Source of the DNA: a virus
DNA: 23,030 bases
Reading direction: 5' to 3' (one strand)
Virus record (IMG/VR): IMGVR_UViG_3300009128_000652
Coordinates: 1 to 23,030 of that record
Shown: positions 7,278 to 16,000 of the stretch, piece by piece
Numbering within the stretch: position 1 is the stretch's first letter
Layout of the letters: every line of letters starts with the position of its first letter
Position numbers and translations under genes: made by a program
Notes under the pieces: model-generated
The model's input: only the letters and a program-made list of their open reading frames with translations
The model's database searches: none
What the model was told of the DNA's origin: nothing

Positions 7278-7582
7278 AATACTTATTAATAACCGCGTTA
7301 TTCTTTTCATGTCATAAAAAAGATTATGGACTAGAACCCGCACCAAAAGAATGTAACAGTTACGAATATAAACACCCTGTTATAAAACAAATAAAACCTT
7401 TTCACCCCAATATCGACAATGATATAAAAATAAGAAGGTTTATAGTTAATGGCGGTTGTTATTATGGAGAACTAGACGGTTATGGGCGTACTCCTTTCGC
7501 TTATGGAGGGATAGCAAACAACCCGAAAGATCAAGAAACTATAAAAAAATTAATAAGAGAAGTATTAAACGAAAAAAAATGA
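7274..7582 (+). CDS. Probable phage-encoded lipoprotein
   Basis: The 102-residue product starts MKYLLITALFFSCHKKD. A lysine, a short hydrophobic stretch and a cysteine at position 13 preceded by LFFS look like a minimal lipoprotein signal (lipobox ending in Cys), followed by charged residues typical of exported Bacteroidetes lipoproteins. The mature part holds further cysteines (C27, C62) and a GGCYYGELDGYGRTPFAYGG segment. Phage lipoproteins of this size often block superinfection or act at the envelope during lysis; which applies here is unknown. It overlaps its neighbours by ATGA on both sides. The signal is short, so a cytoplasmic protein is possible. Confidence 0.55.
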   Translation: MKYLLITALFFSCHKKDYGLEPAPKECNSYEYKHPVIKQIKPFHPNIDNDIKIRRFIVNGGCYYGELDGYGRTPFAYGGIANNPKDQETIKKLIREVLNEKK

Positions 7583-7941
7583 GTTTAGAGAAACAATTAG
7601 AAGAAGCAAAAAAAAGAAAGTTAGACACTGAAATAGAAATAGAAAGAATAGAAGATTCTATATTTTCAAGAGACAAGAAACAAGCTAGAGATAAAATAAA
7701 CGCTTTACAGTTAAAGTGGTTAAAAGACGACAACACTTATTATTTTATATACAAGATAATAGATAATACAGTTTTTTATATGAACTATTGGGAGGGGATG
7801 GACTCTTTTAATTCAGACAGTAAACACGTAGATTTTTTTAATACAAATATGAATCTAGTATCACATGGAGAGAGAGATTTTTTAAGATCAAAACTAAAGC
7901 ATCATATAACAATATTAGATTCAATAGGTAAAAACACTTAA
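7579..7941 (+). CDS. Hypothetical protein with N-terminal coiled coil (120 residues)
   Basis: The start is the ATG at 7579, in an ATGA overlap with the lipoprotein gene; the open frame further upstream is only a shadow of that gene. Residues about 3-45 (SLEKQLEEAKKRK...DKINALQLKW) form a charged heptad-like helix, followed by a compact beta-type segment (NTYYFIYKIIDNTVFYMNYWEGM) and a helical end. No family was recognised. It is the last gene before a promoter/terminator zone and the terminase genes. Confidence 0.6.
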   Translation: MSLEKQLEEAKKRKLDTEIEIERIEDSIFSRDKKQARDKINALQLKWLKDDNTYYFIYKIIDNTVFYMNYWEGMDSFNSDSKHVDFFNTNMNLVSHGERDFLRSKLKHHITILDSIGKNT

Positions 7942-7978
7942 ACGAGTATAATGTTATGTTTATAGAATTATATAACTA

Positions 7979-8005
7979 TTTGATATTAAACATATTGTAA
8001 TTTTG
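7979..8005 (+). promoter_or_regulatory. Candidate promoter for a short transcript ahead of the terminase genes
   Basis: TAATTTTG (7998-8005) is a perfect TAnnTTTG -7 element. TTTG at 7979-7982 is a possible -33, but the 15-base spacer is shorter than the usual 17-23, which lowers confidence. Predicted start of transcription is near 8012. Confidence 0.35.
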
Positions 8006-8011
8006 GTACAG

Positions 8012-8097
8012 TATTTGTAACTTGTTAAAAATCAAATTGCCTTGATGATAAAGCTTAATACGCTTTTAAACCCTTTCTGAATAGTTAGGGTTTTTTT
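8012..8097 (+). ncRNA. Candidate small structured RNA (about 86 nt)
   Basis: Between a perfect -7 element and a terminator, no open frame is present, but three successive hairpins can form. They are ATCAA-6 nt-TTGAT (near 8031-8046), AAAGC-7 nt-GCTTT (near 8050-8066) and the terminator hairpin (8068-8093). Size and layout (own promoter, compact hairpins, T7 tail) resemble a phage small RNA. It could equally be the 5' leader and terminator of the preceding or following operon. The first two stems are only 5 bp, so support is modest. Confidence 0.3.
8068..8097 (+). terminator. Rho-independent terminator before the terminase genes
   Basis: AAACCCT (8068-8074) and AGGGTTT (8087-8093) form a perfect 7-bp stem with a 12-base loop, followed by T bases to 8097. 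It separates the early-type operon from the packaging genes. Confidence 0.75.
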
Positions 8098-8102
8098 GTA
8101 TC

Positions 8103-8131
8103 TTGTGAATTGATTAAACAATTTATTTTCA
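8103..8131 (+). promoter_or_regulatory. Weak candidate promoter for the terminase genes
   Basis: TTG (8103-8105), inside the repeated TATCTTGTGA, is followed after 18 bases by TATTTTCA (8124-8131), which shares only the TA and part of the T run with the -7 consensus. It is the best candidate between the terminator and the terminase start. Confidence 0.2.
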
Positions 8132-8132
8132 A

Positions 8133-8474
8133 TTGGAAGACCAGAGAAAAAACAACGGAGGAGCTAGAGAAGGAGCAGGAAGACCAAAAAAGATAGATGA
8201 AGAAAAAACATCTATACTAGCTATTAAAGCTATGGTTAAGAAGTGGGGTAGTGAAGGAGGTGCATTTGAGAGGTTAGCAGATTTTGCTGATGAAGGATCA
8301 TACAACCACTTTAAATCACTTTTAGAGTATGGTTTCGGTAAGCCACAAGATAAAATAGACGTAACAACTAATGGAGAGTCTGTAGATATACCTGTTATTG
8401 GTTGGGTTAACGGTAGTAAGAAAGGTATTGAATCATTAGAGGATAAATTTAAAGACTTAGATAGTGGGGCTTAA
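8133..8474 (+). CDS. Terminase small subunit (probable)
   Basis: This is a 113-residue protein. Its start EDQRKNNGGAREGAGRPKK is the classic opening of Bacteroidetes phage small terminases, with an RPKK AT-hook-like segment, followed by a helical region (FERLADFADEGSYNHFKSLLEYGFGKPQDKIDV) typical of the DNA-binding and oligomerisation core. Small terminases recognise the packaging site on phage DNA and load the large subunit. There is no usable ATG: the frame opens after a TAA at 8115-8117 and the most plausible start is the TTG at 8133, which is unusual for this genome and may limit expression. The gene overlaps the large terminase gene by 11 bases, supporting the role. Confidence 0.7.
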   Translation: MEDQRKNNGGAREGAGRPKKIDEEKTSILAIKAMVKKWGSEGGAFERLADFADEGSYNHFKSLLEYGFGKPQDKIDVTTNGESVDIPVIGWVNGSKKGIESLEDKFKDLDSGA

Positions 8475-9723
8475 TAGTATTGATGAATCTTATGAGCCTT
8501 TATATTATTCAAATAAAAGATATTTTTTTGTTACAGGGGGTAGGGGTTCTTTAAAATCTCATTCAACTCATGACTTTATATTAAGGCTTACATACGAAAA
8601 AGGAGAAGGCGTTTTATTTTCTCGTTATACAATGTCGTCAGCTGAAAAATCTATTATACCAGAATTTAAAAAAGCAATTGAAAGGTTAGGGTTAGATAGT
8701 AGTTTTCACATCACTAGAACACATATAATAAACCTTAAAACAAATTCCTTTATATGGTTTACTGGTATCAAAGCATCATCAAAAAGTAATACAGGTAATC
8801 TTAAATCTTTGTCAGGTATAACAACATGGGTAATAGAAGAAGGTGAAGACTTTATTGATGAAGCTGAATTTGATAGAATAAATAAATCTATACGGTCAAA
8901 AACAAAACAAAATAGGGTTATTTGGGTTATGAACCCTGTTACACCAGAGCATTTTATTTATAAGAAATGGGTGTTAGGTCATGAGAAATATGTAGATATA
9001 GACGGTTTTAAAGTTTTGGTATCTAATCATCCTAAAGTTGAGCATATTCATACGACATATTTATTAGGTGTTGATTACTTAGATGATGATTGGTTAGAAG
9101 AAGCTTTTGTTTGTAGAGTAAAAGCTAAAAAAGGAATAGACCCATATACTAAAAAGTCACTAACAGAACATCAACAAAAAGAAGCTATTAAAGAATATGT
9201 AAACACATATTTAGGAGGTTGGTTAGATAAAGCAGATGGTGTAATATTTGAGAACTGGGAAACAGGAGAATTTGACAACTCGCTCCCTTTTATATTTGGG
9301 GCTGATTGGGGTTTTGCTAACGATCCATCAACAATAGTTAAAGTAGCTGTATCAAAGAATAAAATATATCTAAAGGAAATACTATACGGTAAACATTTAG
9401 GTACTAAAGAGCTTACACAGGCTTTTATCACTAAATGTGGAAAAAATAACATAATAGCAGATAACAGCGAACTAAGACTAATAAACGAGATAAGGGGGGC
9501 AGGTTTAAACATTTATCCAGTAGTTAAGAAACCTAACTCTATTTTAGCAGGGATTAAGAAAATGCAATCTTATCAATTGATAGTATCACCTGACTCTACC
9601 AACCTAATTAAAGAGCTTAATAACTATGCTTGGATAGACAAAGGAACTAAAACTGTACCTATTGACGATCACAACCATATCATTGATGGCATCCGTTACG
9701 CCCTCACTCATCTAATACCTTAG
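8464..9723 (+). CDS. terL: Terminase large subunit (PBSX/Terminase_3 type)
   Basis: The 419-residue packaging motor has an N-terminal ATPase with Walker A-like GGRGSLKS (25-32) and Walker B TWVIEEGE (121-128). Its C-terminal RNase H-like nuclease has acidic residues at GADWGFANDPS (D281), IIADNSE (D333) and HNHIIDGIRY (D408). This combination is diagnostic of large terminases that translocate DNA into the prohead and cut concatemers. The start is a GTG at 8464 overlapping the small-subunit gene; no in-frame ATG occurs near the N-terminus. A charged insertion at about 217-245 separates ATPase and nuclease. Length is normal for the PBSX group. Confidence 0.93.
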   Translation: MGLNSIDESYEPLYYSNKRYFFVTGGRGSLKSHSTHDFILRLTYEKGEGVLFSRYTMSSAEKSIIPEFKKAIERLGLDSSFHITRTHIINLKTNSFIWFTGIKASSKSNTGNLKSLSGITTWVIEEGEDFIDEAEFDRINKSIRSKTKQNRVIWVMNPVTPEHFIYKKWVLGHEKYVDIDGFKVLVSNHPKVEHIHTTYLLGVDYLDDDWLEEAFVCRVKAKKGIDPYTKKSLTEHQQKEAIKEYVNTYLGGWLDKADGVIFENWETGEFDNSLPFIFGADWGFANDPSTIVKVAVSKNKIYLKEILYGKHLGTKELTQAFITKCGKNNIIADNSELRLINEIRGAGLNIYPVVKKPNSILAGIKKMQSYQLIVSPDSTNLIKELNNYAWIDKGTKTVPIDDHNHIIDGIRYALTHLIP

Positions 9724-9732
9724 TTTAACAAA

Positions 9733-9770
9733 ATAATATTTTGTATTTTTACCGAATAGCAAAATATTAT
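9733..9770 (+). promoter_or_regulatory. 11-bp perfect inverted repeat over a -7-like element upstream of the portal gene
   Basis: ATAATATTTTG (9733-9743) and CAAAATATTAT (9760-9770) are perfect inverted copies separated by 16 bases. The spacer contains TATTTTTACC (9744-9753), one base from the Bacteroidetes -7 consensus, and the repeat ends one base before the portal ATG at 9772. It could be an operator covering the promoter or an RNA hairpin at the start codon. The stem is A/T-rich, but 11 consecutive pairs are unlikely by chance at this exact place. Confidence 0.5.
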
Positions 9771-9771
9771 A

Positions 9772-11043
9772 ATGAATATATTAAAAAAGCTATTCAATAA
9801 TACTACTCAAAAAAAATCTATTAGCGGGTTGGGTTCTTCTGTCGTAATAGGGGAATCAATTAATAATCATTTTTCTTTTAATGGATTACAAGAAGACAAT
9901 AAGCTAATAAATGAAGGTTATGTATCTAATCCAGATGTTTATCCTATCATAAAAAAGATAGCAGAAGTAGGAAAAGTAATTCCTTTTGTTGTAGAGCAAA
10001 AAACCCCTGACGGATGGGAGATAGACGAAGAAAGCTCATTAAACATATTGGTTAAAAACCCTAGCTCATTAATAAAAGAAGAAGACTTTAGGTTTGATAC
10101 TATGGTTTACCTCCTTAATACAGGGGATATATTTTGGAAAAAGTTAACATCTTCTTTTGATCTAGTTACAGAGCTTGAATTATTAGAGTCTAACTTGGTT
10201 GATTTGCTTTATAATTCAGACCAATCTATACAGCGTTATCAATATGCTAAGTTAGATACCACATTAATAGACTATATGCCAGAAGAAATAATACATAACA
10301 AGTATTTAGACCCTTCTATACAAGGCATTAAATCACAAAGAGGGTTAAGCCCTTTACAAGCTGCTTACAACACGTTAAAGAGTTCTAATAATAGAAGTTT
10401 AGCTACTGCATCAATGTTGTCAAATGGTGGAGCTTCCAATGTTATTTCTAGTGGTACTGATCTTATAATGACAGAAGACCAAAGGCTAGAGATTCAAAAA
10501 AATACAGATAAGTTATTAGGCGGGGCTGATAAGTTTGGTAAAAACATTGTTAGTAGTGCTAATCTTAATGTTGCTAGTCTTGGTATGTCATCTCAACAAA
10601 TGCAGATGATTGAAGGCGGTTATGTTGATATGAGGACTTTGTGTAATGCTTTTAGTGTTCCTTCTGTATTGTTTAATGATTGGGATAATGCAACATTAGA
10701 CAACTTAAAGATAGCTGATAAAAAGCTTTATACCGATGCTGTAATCCCTAATAATAACAAGATAATTAGAGGGTATGATTCTATTATACCTGCTTATAAT
10801 TCTTTTGAAAACAAAGAGCTTAGAATAGTACAAGATTTATCTGGTATTGATTCACTTCAAGAAGATCAAAAGACTAAAGCAGAAAAAGACAAGATTAATA
10901 TTGAAGCTATTACTAGCGTGTTAACATCTCCAATATCTAATGAGTCTAAGATAGCTACTTTGGTAGAGGTAATGGGATATGAAGAAGAAAAGGCAATAAT
11001 GATTGTAGGAACTGAAATAGTAGATAATAATGAAACTGTTTAA
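9772..11043 (+). CDS. HK97-type portal protein
   Basis: The 423-residue protein fits the Phage_portal (HK97) family. Visible family features are an N-terminal NPDVYPIIKKIAEVGKVIPF segment, PEEIIHNKYLDP (about residues 175-190), the GLSPLQAAYNTLKSSNNRS block and the C-terminal region SVPSVLFNDWDNATLDN. The portal dodecamer forms the vertex through which the terminase pumps DNA and to which the neck attaches. Position between large terminase and protease agrees. The C-terminus is acidic and Lys-rich (EEDKAIMIVGTEIV-like), and its last 14 bases overlap the protease gene. Confidence 0.9.
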   Translation: MNILKKLFNNTTQKKSISGLGSSVVIGESINNHFSFNGLQEDNKLINEGYVSNPDVYPIIKKIAEVGKVIPFVVEQKTPDGWEIDEESSLNILVKNPSSLIKEEDFRFDTMVYLLNTGDIFWKKLTSSFDLVTELELLESNLVDLLYNSDQSIQRYQYAKLDTTLIDYMPEEIIHNKYLDPSIQGIKSQRGLSPLQAAYNTLKSSNNRSLATASMLSNGGASNVISSGTDLIMTEDQRLEIQKNTDKLLGGADKFGKNIVSSANLNVASLGMSSQQMQMIEGGYVDMRTLCNAFSVPSVLFNDWDNATLDNLKIADKKLYTDAVIPNNNKIIRGYDSIIPAYNSFENKELRIVQDLSGIDSLQEDQKTKAEKDKINIEAITSVLTSPISNESKIATLVEVMGYEEEKAIMIVGTEIVDNNETV

Positions 11044-11674
11044 TACAAAGTCTTCTATTGAAGATATAGACGAAAAAGGGATAGTTAAAATTCGTGTGAG
11101 TGCTTTTGGTAACATTGATTCTTACGGGGATATAATGGATGAAAAAGCATTTAACCAAACTATATCAGTTTTTAATAGTGGTAAAAGGACACGTATTAAA
11201 CACCTTCAAGACCATGATTGGAGTAAATTGGTAGGTTTACCTATTGAGATAACAAAGAGTTCGTCAGGGCTTGATATTGTATCTAAAATGAATATTGAAA
11301 AACAGTTTGTTAAAGATATTTATTCAGATTATAAATTCATGGCTGACAATGGAGATACTTTAGAACATTCGATAGGGTATGTAACAGTCAAAGAACAAAA
11401 GAGCGAAGAAAAGAAAGCTAACATTCTTAAAGAAGTAGACCTAAAAGAGTATAGCTCTTTAAACTTCTTAGGTGCTAACGGTGAAACACCTTTACTAGAT
11501 ATTAAACAGATGCTAGAAAAAGGAGAGTATTCAGATGAAAGATGTAAACAATTAGAATTAAAAATAAAAGAACTAGAAGAACAGTTGAAATCATTTGAGC
11601 AGGTTAAAGCCACTCAAACAGATGAAGGTAAAGAGGTTCAAATTAAATCGAGTATAAACCCTTTATTATTTTAA
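11030..11674 (+). CDS. HK97-family prohead protease with scaffold-like C-terminal tail
   Basis: The protein has 214 residues. The N-terminal half carries the peptidase U35-type signature: FGNIDSYGDIMDEKAF (26-41), the catalytic histidine in KHLQDHDW (H58 or H62) and the serine in LEHSIGY (S114). From about residue 155 the chain becomes a charged helix (ERCKQLELKIKELEEQLKSFEQ), a probable coiled coil that could act as an internal scaffold. The enzyme would cleave the N-terminal delta domain of the capsid protein during head maturation. It overlaps the portal gene by 14 bases and is followed after one base by the capsid gene. Confidence 0.9.
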   Translation: MKLFNTKSSIEDIDEKGIVKIRVSAFGNIDSYGDIMDEKAFNQTISVFNSGKRTRIKHLQDHDWSKLVGLPIEITKSSSGLDIVSKMNIEKQFVKDIYSDYKFMADNGDTLEHSIGYVTVKEQKSEEKKANILKEVDLKEYSSLNFLGANGETPLLDIKQMLEKGEYSDERCKQLELKIKELEEQLKSFEQVKATQTDEGKEVQIKSSINPLLF

Positions 11675-11675
11675 A

Positions 11676-12932
11676 ATGGAATTTGTAAAAAAATCTATCG
11701 AAGAAGTTTCAGCTATGACAGCAGAAGCACAAACAGAATACTTAAAAGCTAAAGAATCTTTTGAGTCTGAAATGAAATTAAAAGAAATCAAAAAAGTATC
11801 TGATCTTGAAGCTAAAACATCAGAATTAGAGACTAAACTTAAATCTTCACAAGAAGAACAAATTAAATTAGGTACAGAAGTAGCTAAAATGAAAGAAGTA
11901 AAGTCTGTTGAAAAACCTAAAGGTGCTTTAGATGAGGTTTTTGAATCTAAAGCAACAGAATTAGAGGCTATTTCTAAAAAGGCTGATAATGCTAAATCTG
12001 TTAAGTTTGAGGTGAAAACAACAGCTACTTATGGAGATATTGATAGTGGTTTAGATTTCGCTCCAATGAGATCAGGAATTACAGACATCCCTAAAAAGAA
12101 GACTGTATTTGTTGATTTGTTTAGACGTATTAATTTTGGTGGTGAGTTCTACAAATACGCAGAGCAAGAAACAGTAACTAGAGATGCTCAAAACGTGGCT
12201 GTTTGTTCTCCTGTTACTTCTACAACAGGAGAAACAATTAAAACGCAAAACATCAGCACTAAGAAAATCAAAGATACTTTGAAGTTCTGTTCTGATTATG
12301 CTAATGATTATTCATTTGTTCAAGGTAGATTACAAACTTTGATTAATGATTCTGTATTGTTTAGACTAGATCAACAAATTTTATTAGGATCAGGAACAGG
12401 AGAAGAGTTAAATTCTATTGATTCAGTATCTTCTGAATTTGATGCTGATAACACTGATGCTCCTATCGGTGCTACTATCAAAGACGCTAACTTTGTTGAT
12501 TTGTTGGGAGCAATGCAAACTCAAATATTTGTATTAGGTAAAGAAAATTCTTACCAACCAGATACGGCAGTAGTAAACGTTTTAGATTGGTTCAAGTTTG
12601 TTAACTCTTATAAAGATGGAGATAATAACTATATGAATTACAGAATGACTACTGTGAACGGTGTACCAATGGTTAACGGTATGAAGATTATTACTTCGCC
12701 AGAGGTTGCTGCTAATACTTGTTATGTGTTTGATTCTTCAAGAGCTGAATTACTTGTTAATCAATCTTATGAAACATCAATAGCTTTTGAAAACGATACT
12801 GATTGGGAGTCTGATTTAGTTGCTTTGAAAGCTTCTATTAGAGCTAACCTTTTAGTTGAAGCTAACAACGTTAATGCGTTTATGAAGTGTTCAGATGTTG
12901 CTACTGCGATAGATAACATCACAGAGGTATAA
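11676..12932 (+). CDS. Major capsid protein (HK97 fold)
   Basis: This is a 418-residue protein. Residues about 5-80 are a highly charged coiled coil (Glu/Lys/Ser), the delta/scaffold domain expected to be removed by the upstream protease. The mature part begins around residue 100 and shows the HK97 pattern: TATYGDIDSGLDFAPMRSG, a long helix region FVQGRLQTLINDSVLFRLDQQILLGSGTGEE, and the C-terminal A-domain ending VNGVPMVNGMKIITSPEV with EANNVNAFMKC. It assembles the icosahedral shell. Frequent GCT, GGT and ACA codons and two terminators behind it suggest high expression. The major cleavage site cannot be fixed by eye. Confidence 0.92.
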   Translation: MEFVKKSIEEVSAMTAEAQTEYLKAKESFESEMKLKEIKKVSDLEAKTSELETKLKSSQEEQIKLGTEVAKMKEVKSVEKPKGALDEVFESKATELEAISKKADNAKSVKFEVKTTATYGDIDSGLDFAPMRSGITDIPKKKTVFVDLFRRINFGGEFYKYAEQETVTRDAQNVAVCSPVTSTTGETIKTQNISTKKIKDTLKFCSDYANDYSFVQGRLQTLINDSVLFRLDQQILLGSGTGEELNSIDSVSSEFDADNTDAPIGATIKDANFVDLLGAMQTQIFVLGKENSYQPDTAVVNVLDWFKFVNSYKDGDNNYMNYRMTTVNGVPMVNGMKIITSPEVAANTCYVFDSSRAELLVNQSYETSIAFENDTDWESDLVALKASIRANLLVEANNVNAFMKCSDVATAIDNITEV

Positions 12933-12936
12933 TATT

Positions 12937-12957
12937 AGGGGTGTAAAAACCCCTTTT
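12937..12957 (+). terminator. First terminator after the capsid gene (weak)
   Basis: AGGGGT (12937-12942) pairs with ACCCCT (12949-12954) around a 6-base loop, followed by only a few T bases before an A. It could reduce read-through or protect the 3' end of the capsid mRNA. Confidence 0.5.
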
Positions 12958-12972
12958 AGTTAATTTATTGGG

Positions 12973-13015
12973 GCGGTTTGAAGGGTTTTAAATAATCCTT
13001 TTAACCGCTTTTTTT
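12973..13015 (+). terminator. Second, strong terminator after the capsid gene
   Basis: GCGGTT (12973-12978) pairs with AACCGC (13003-13008). An inner stem AAGG (12981-12984)/CCTT (12997-13000) extends it across a small internal loop, and T bases run to 13015. It separates the head genes from the fibre genes. Confidence 0.8.
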
Positions 13016-13034
13016 AAACTTTAAAATTTATTAA

Positions 13035-16000
13035 ATGCCATTTACTTACGAGTTTATTGATAATGGTAAATCTTTAGGTATTAATTTTAACGATCAAGGC
13101 TATACAGCGGGTAAAAATTTAGTAGAATTAACTATACCAGATTTAGCAGAAAACAACGTATTAAAAATTAGGACTAATTCAGCTAGACCTACAGAATTTG
13201 ATATAAATATAGGCGTAGATACGATATTAGGTGTCGGAGCAGGTAGCACAACAGCAACAGAATTAAGAGATGCTTTAGAGCTAATTTTTTTTTTAGATGA
13301 CAACGGTGGAGGTGGTGGTTCTGTTGACTGGGGAGATATTGAAGGAGATATTAATACTAATCCAGATCTACCATTTACACAAACTCAAAGCTTAGTAACA
13401 TTTGATAGAGATGTTCAATTTCCTAACCAATCTGTATTTCTTGGAGGTGGAAAGTCTTTAGGTTCTACAAATGAGCTTTTAGTAGCTACAAATGTAAACA
13501 ACGGGAATAGCTTTAACTATTTGCCAGAGGTGGTAGTAGAAAATAAGTTATCAAAAGGTTTATGTTATGTTGATGCTTATGAAGCTTTTGATAAAAATAG
13601 CCCACAAGGACAAGCACAACCAAGCCAAACAACTACTATATTAAGTCAACCTTTTATAGAAGATATAACAGGTACAACAAAACACTTTATATCTGTTATT
13701 ATACCGTCAGCTTTAGGTGATATTATTACTTATAATTGGTATTTAAGATCGTCTACAGGGTTTGTAAATGGGTATCTTAAAGCTTTTAAAAGTATTAATT
13801 TAAACCCTAATTCTACTGATTATGTTTGGAGTACAGCAACTATAAACGATGTTAAATCTTTTAGCGGTCAACCTTCAAGTGCGGAAAATGTTTTAATCAA
13901 TGAATCACCTAGTGTTAATGCAGATATTCAGATTCCATTATTAAGGGATGGTTTTTTTCAGAAAAACGGTGAGACTTTAACTTTTTTGTTAGTTTGTGAT
14001 AATGCTTTTGAAGTAGAAGCGGGGGATTTGCCAGATGGTCAAGGTGGAACATTCACTTATCCTTATATAATTGTTGACGGTGTAAAGTGGAGAGAGATTC
14101 AAACAGCAGATATAGACCCATCTACAGGTAAAATACCTATTGATTTAATACCTAGTACAGTTGAGGGAGGTTTAAAGGTTGTTGGTTATTGGGATGCAGA
14201 CACAAATACACCAGATTTAAGTACAATTACACTAGAACAAGGCGAAGCATACCAAGTAAGTGTAGCAGGTAACACAAGTTTAAACGGTTATGATGAATGG
14301 AATGAATTTGATTTAGCTGTTTGGATTGATACTGTTGCGGGTAATTGGTTCAGAATTGTAAGTACAGAAAAAGTATTGTCTGTTAATGGTAGAAAAGGAG
14401 ACATTGTAATTAATAAAACAGATCTAGGTTTAGGTAATGTAGATAATACAAGTGACTTAAATAAACCAATATCAACAGATACACAAACAGCTTTAGATAA
14501 CAAAGTAGATGTAGGCGGAGATATTACAGACTTAAACAATAACGCAGGATACATTAATACTGTTTTAGTTGATGGTACTACTGTTACAGGTGACGGGGTT
14601 AACACTCCTTTAAGTTCTATCGGTAGCGGTGGTGGTCAATCTTTTTTGATTAAAACAAATGTATTAGATAATATATTAGTTAATGCTACAGTAAATAATG
14701 GTTTTGAGCCTTTGAACTGTATAGGGGGTGTTGAATTTTCAGAGGGTTCTGTTTGGAATTTAGATAGTCAAGGTGTAGAAGTTCCAGAAGATGGAGTTTA
14801 TAATGTTTCTTTAGGTATTGTATTTGACTCAACAGGTCAAAGACCTACGCCAGTTGTTAGTTTATCTGTTGATGGTGTTTTAGTTGGTGACGAAAGTGGT
14901 AACGCTTACATTCGCGGTAGTGGTTCAGCTATCAATTCAGCATCGTGTAACTTATCAACTTCTATAAACTTAACAGCAGGTCAAAAGGTAGGTTTACAAG
15001 TTAGAAGAGAAGGAGGGGTTACAGCAGCTTTAAGGACTGTTTCAACTGGTAGTTTTCTTACTTTAGAAAAAGCTTCTAGCCCTGTTGAATCAATAGGTGT
15101 TTCTAGTTTAGATGATCTATCAGACGTTTCTTTTGATGTACCACCTCAAATAAACCAAGTATTAAAATATAATGGTAACGTGTTTACTGCTGCTGACGAA
15201 AGCGGTGGAGGCGGTGGTTCTGTTGAGGTTATTGATAAAGAGGTTAATATAACACAAGGCTCATGGAATGGTAATACTAATTATGTTTATGCTAACATAC
15301 CTGTTACTGGTGTTGAAGTTGGTCAATTATGTATAATTTATCCTAATCCTATAATATGGCAAACCATACAGGCTAACGCGGCTACTTGGGATGGTTACGC
15401 TTATTGCTTATCAGATGGTTTAGTTAATGCTGTTTGTCGTGTATCTTCTTTTATTGGTATACCTCCTTTATCTACATTTCATATAAAAATAATTGAATCT
15501 GTATCTAGTTTTCAAGCTTTATCTAGTTATAACTATAACACGCAAGATATAGACGTTGTTCAATCGGTGTTAACTGTTAATGAATTAGACCATGATAAGT
15601 ATTTTAATATAGTATCAGACTCTAATTATAATGTTGTTTTACCTGATTTAGACTTAGTTGATGTAAAGTATATCTATAAGTTTAAGAATCTTAAAAACTC
15701 TTTTGTTAGGGGTGTTTTTACTCCTTTAACTGGTCAATTAATAGAGGGTAACAATGACTTTAAGTTATATGGTAAAGGGTATTTAACCATAAAAAAGAAA
15801 GTTGTTAACGGTGTTTCTTCTTGGTCTATTACAGATGTTTCAAGTTTATTCGACCATTTAGGACATGGAAGGACTAAAGAGGTACAATTTACAGATCACA
15901 TGGGTATTTATGAGGTAGTTCATAATTTAGGATATAAGCCTATTGTAGAAATAGATACTGCTGATGGTTTTGGAGGTTTTTCTGAATCAGATGTAGATAT

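Noticed and set aside
7456-7578. Upstream extension of the 120-residue coiled-coil gene
   Set aside because: The extension reads as Trp/Arg-rich sequence in a shadow frame of the lipoprotein gene, while the ATGA overlap at 7579 gives a natural start.
9171-9512. Antisense open frames inside terminase, protease, fibre and other genes (also near 1550-1810, 11329-11613, 14288-14605, 16364-16609, 17591-17857)
   Set aside because: Each lies wholly or almost wholly within a well-supported + strand gene and reads as Ser/Leu/Phe-rich low-complexity sequence produced by codon bias.
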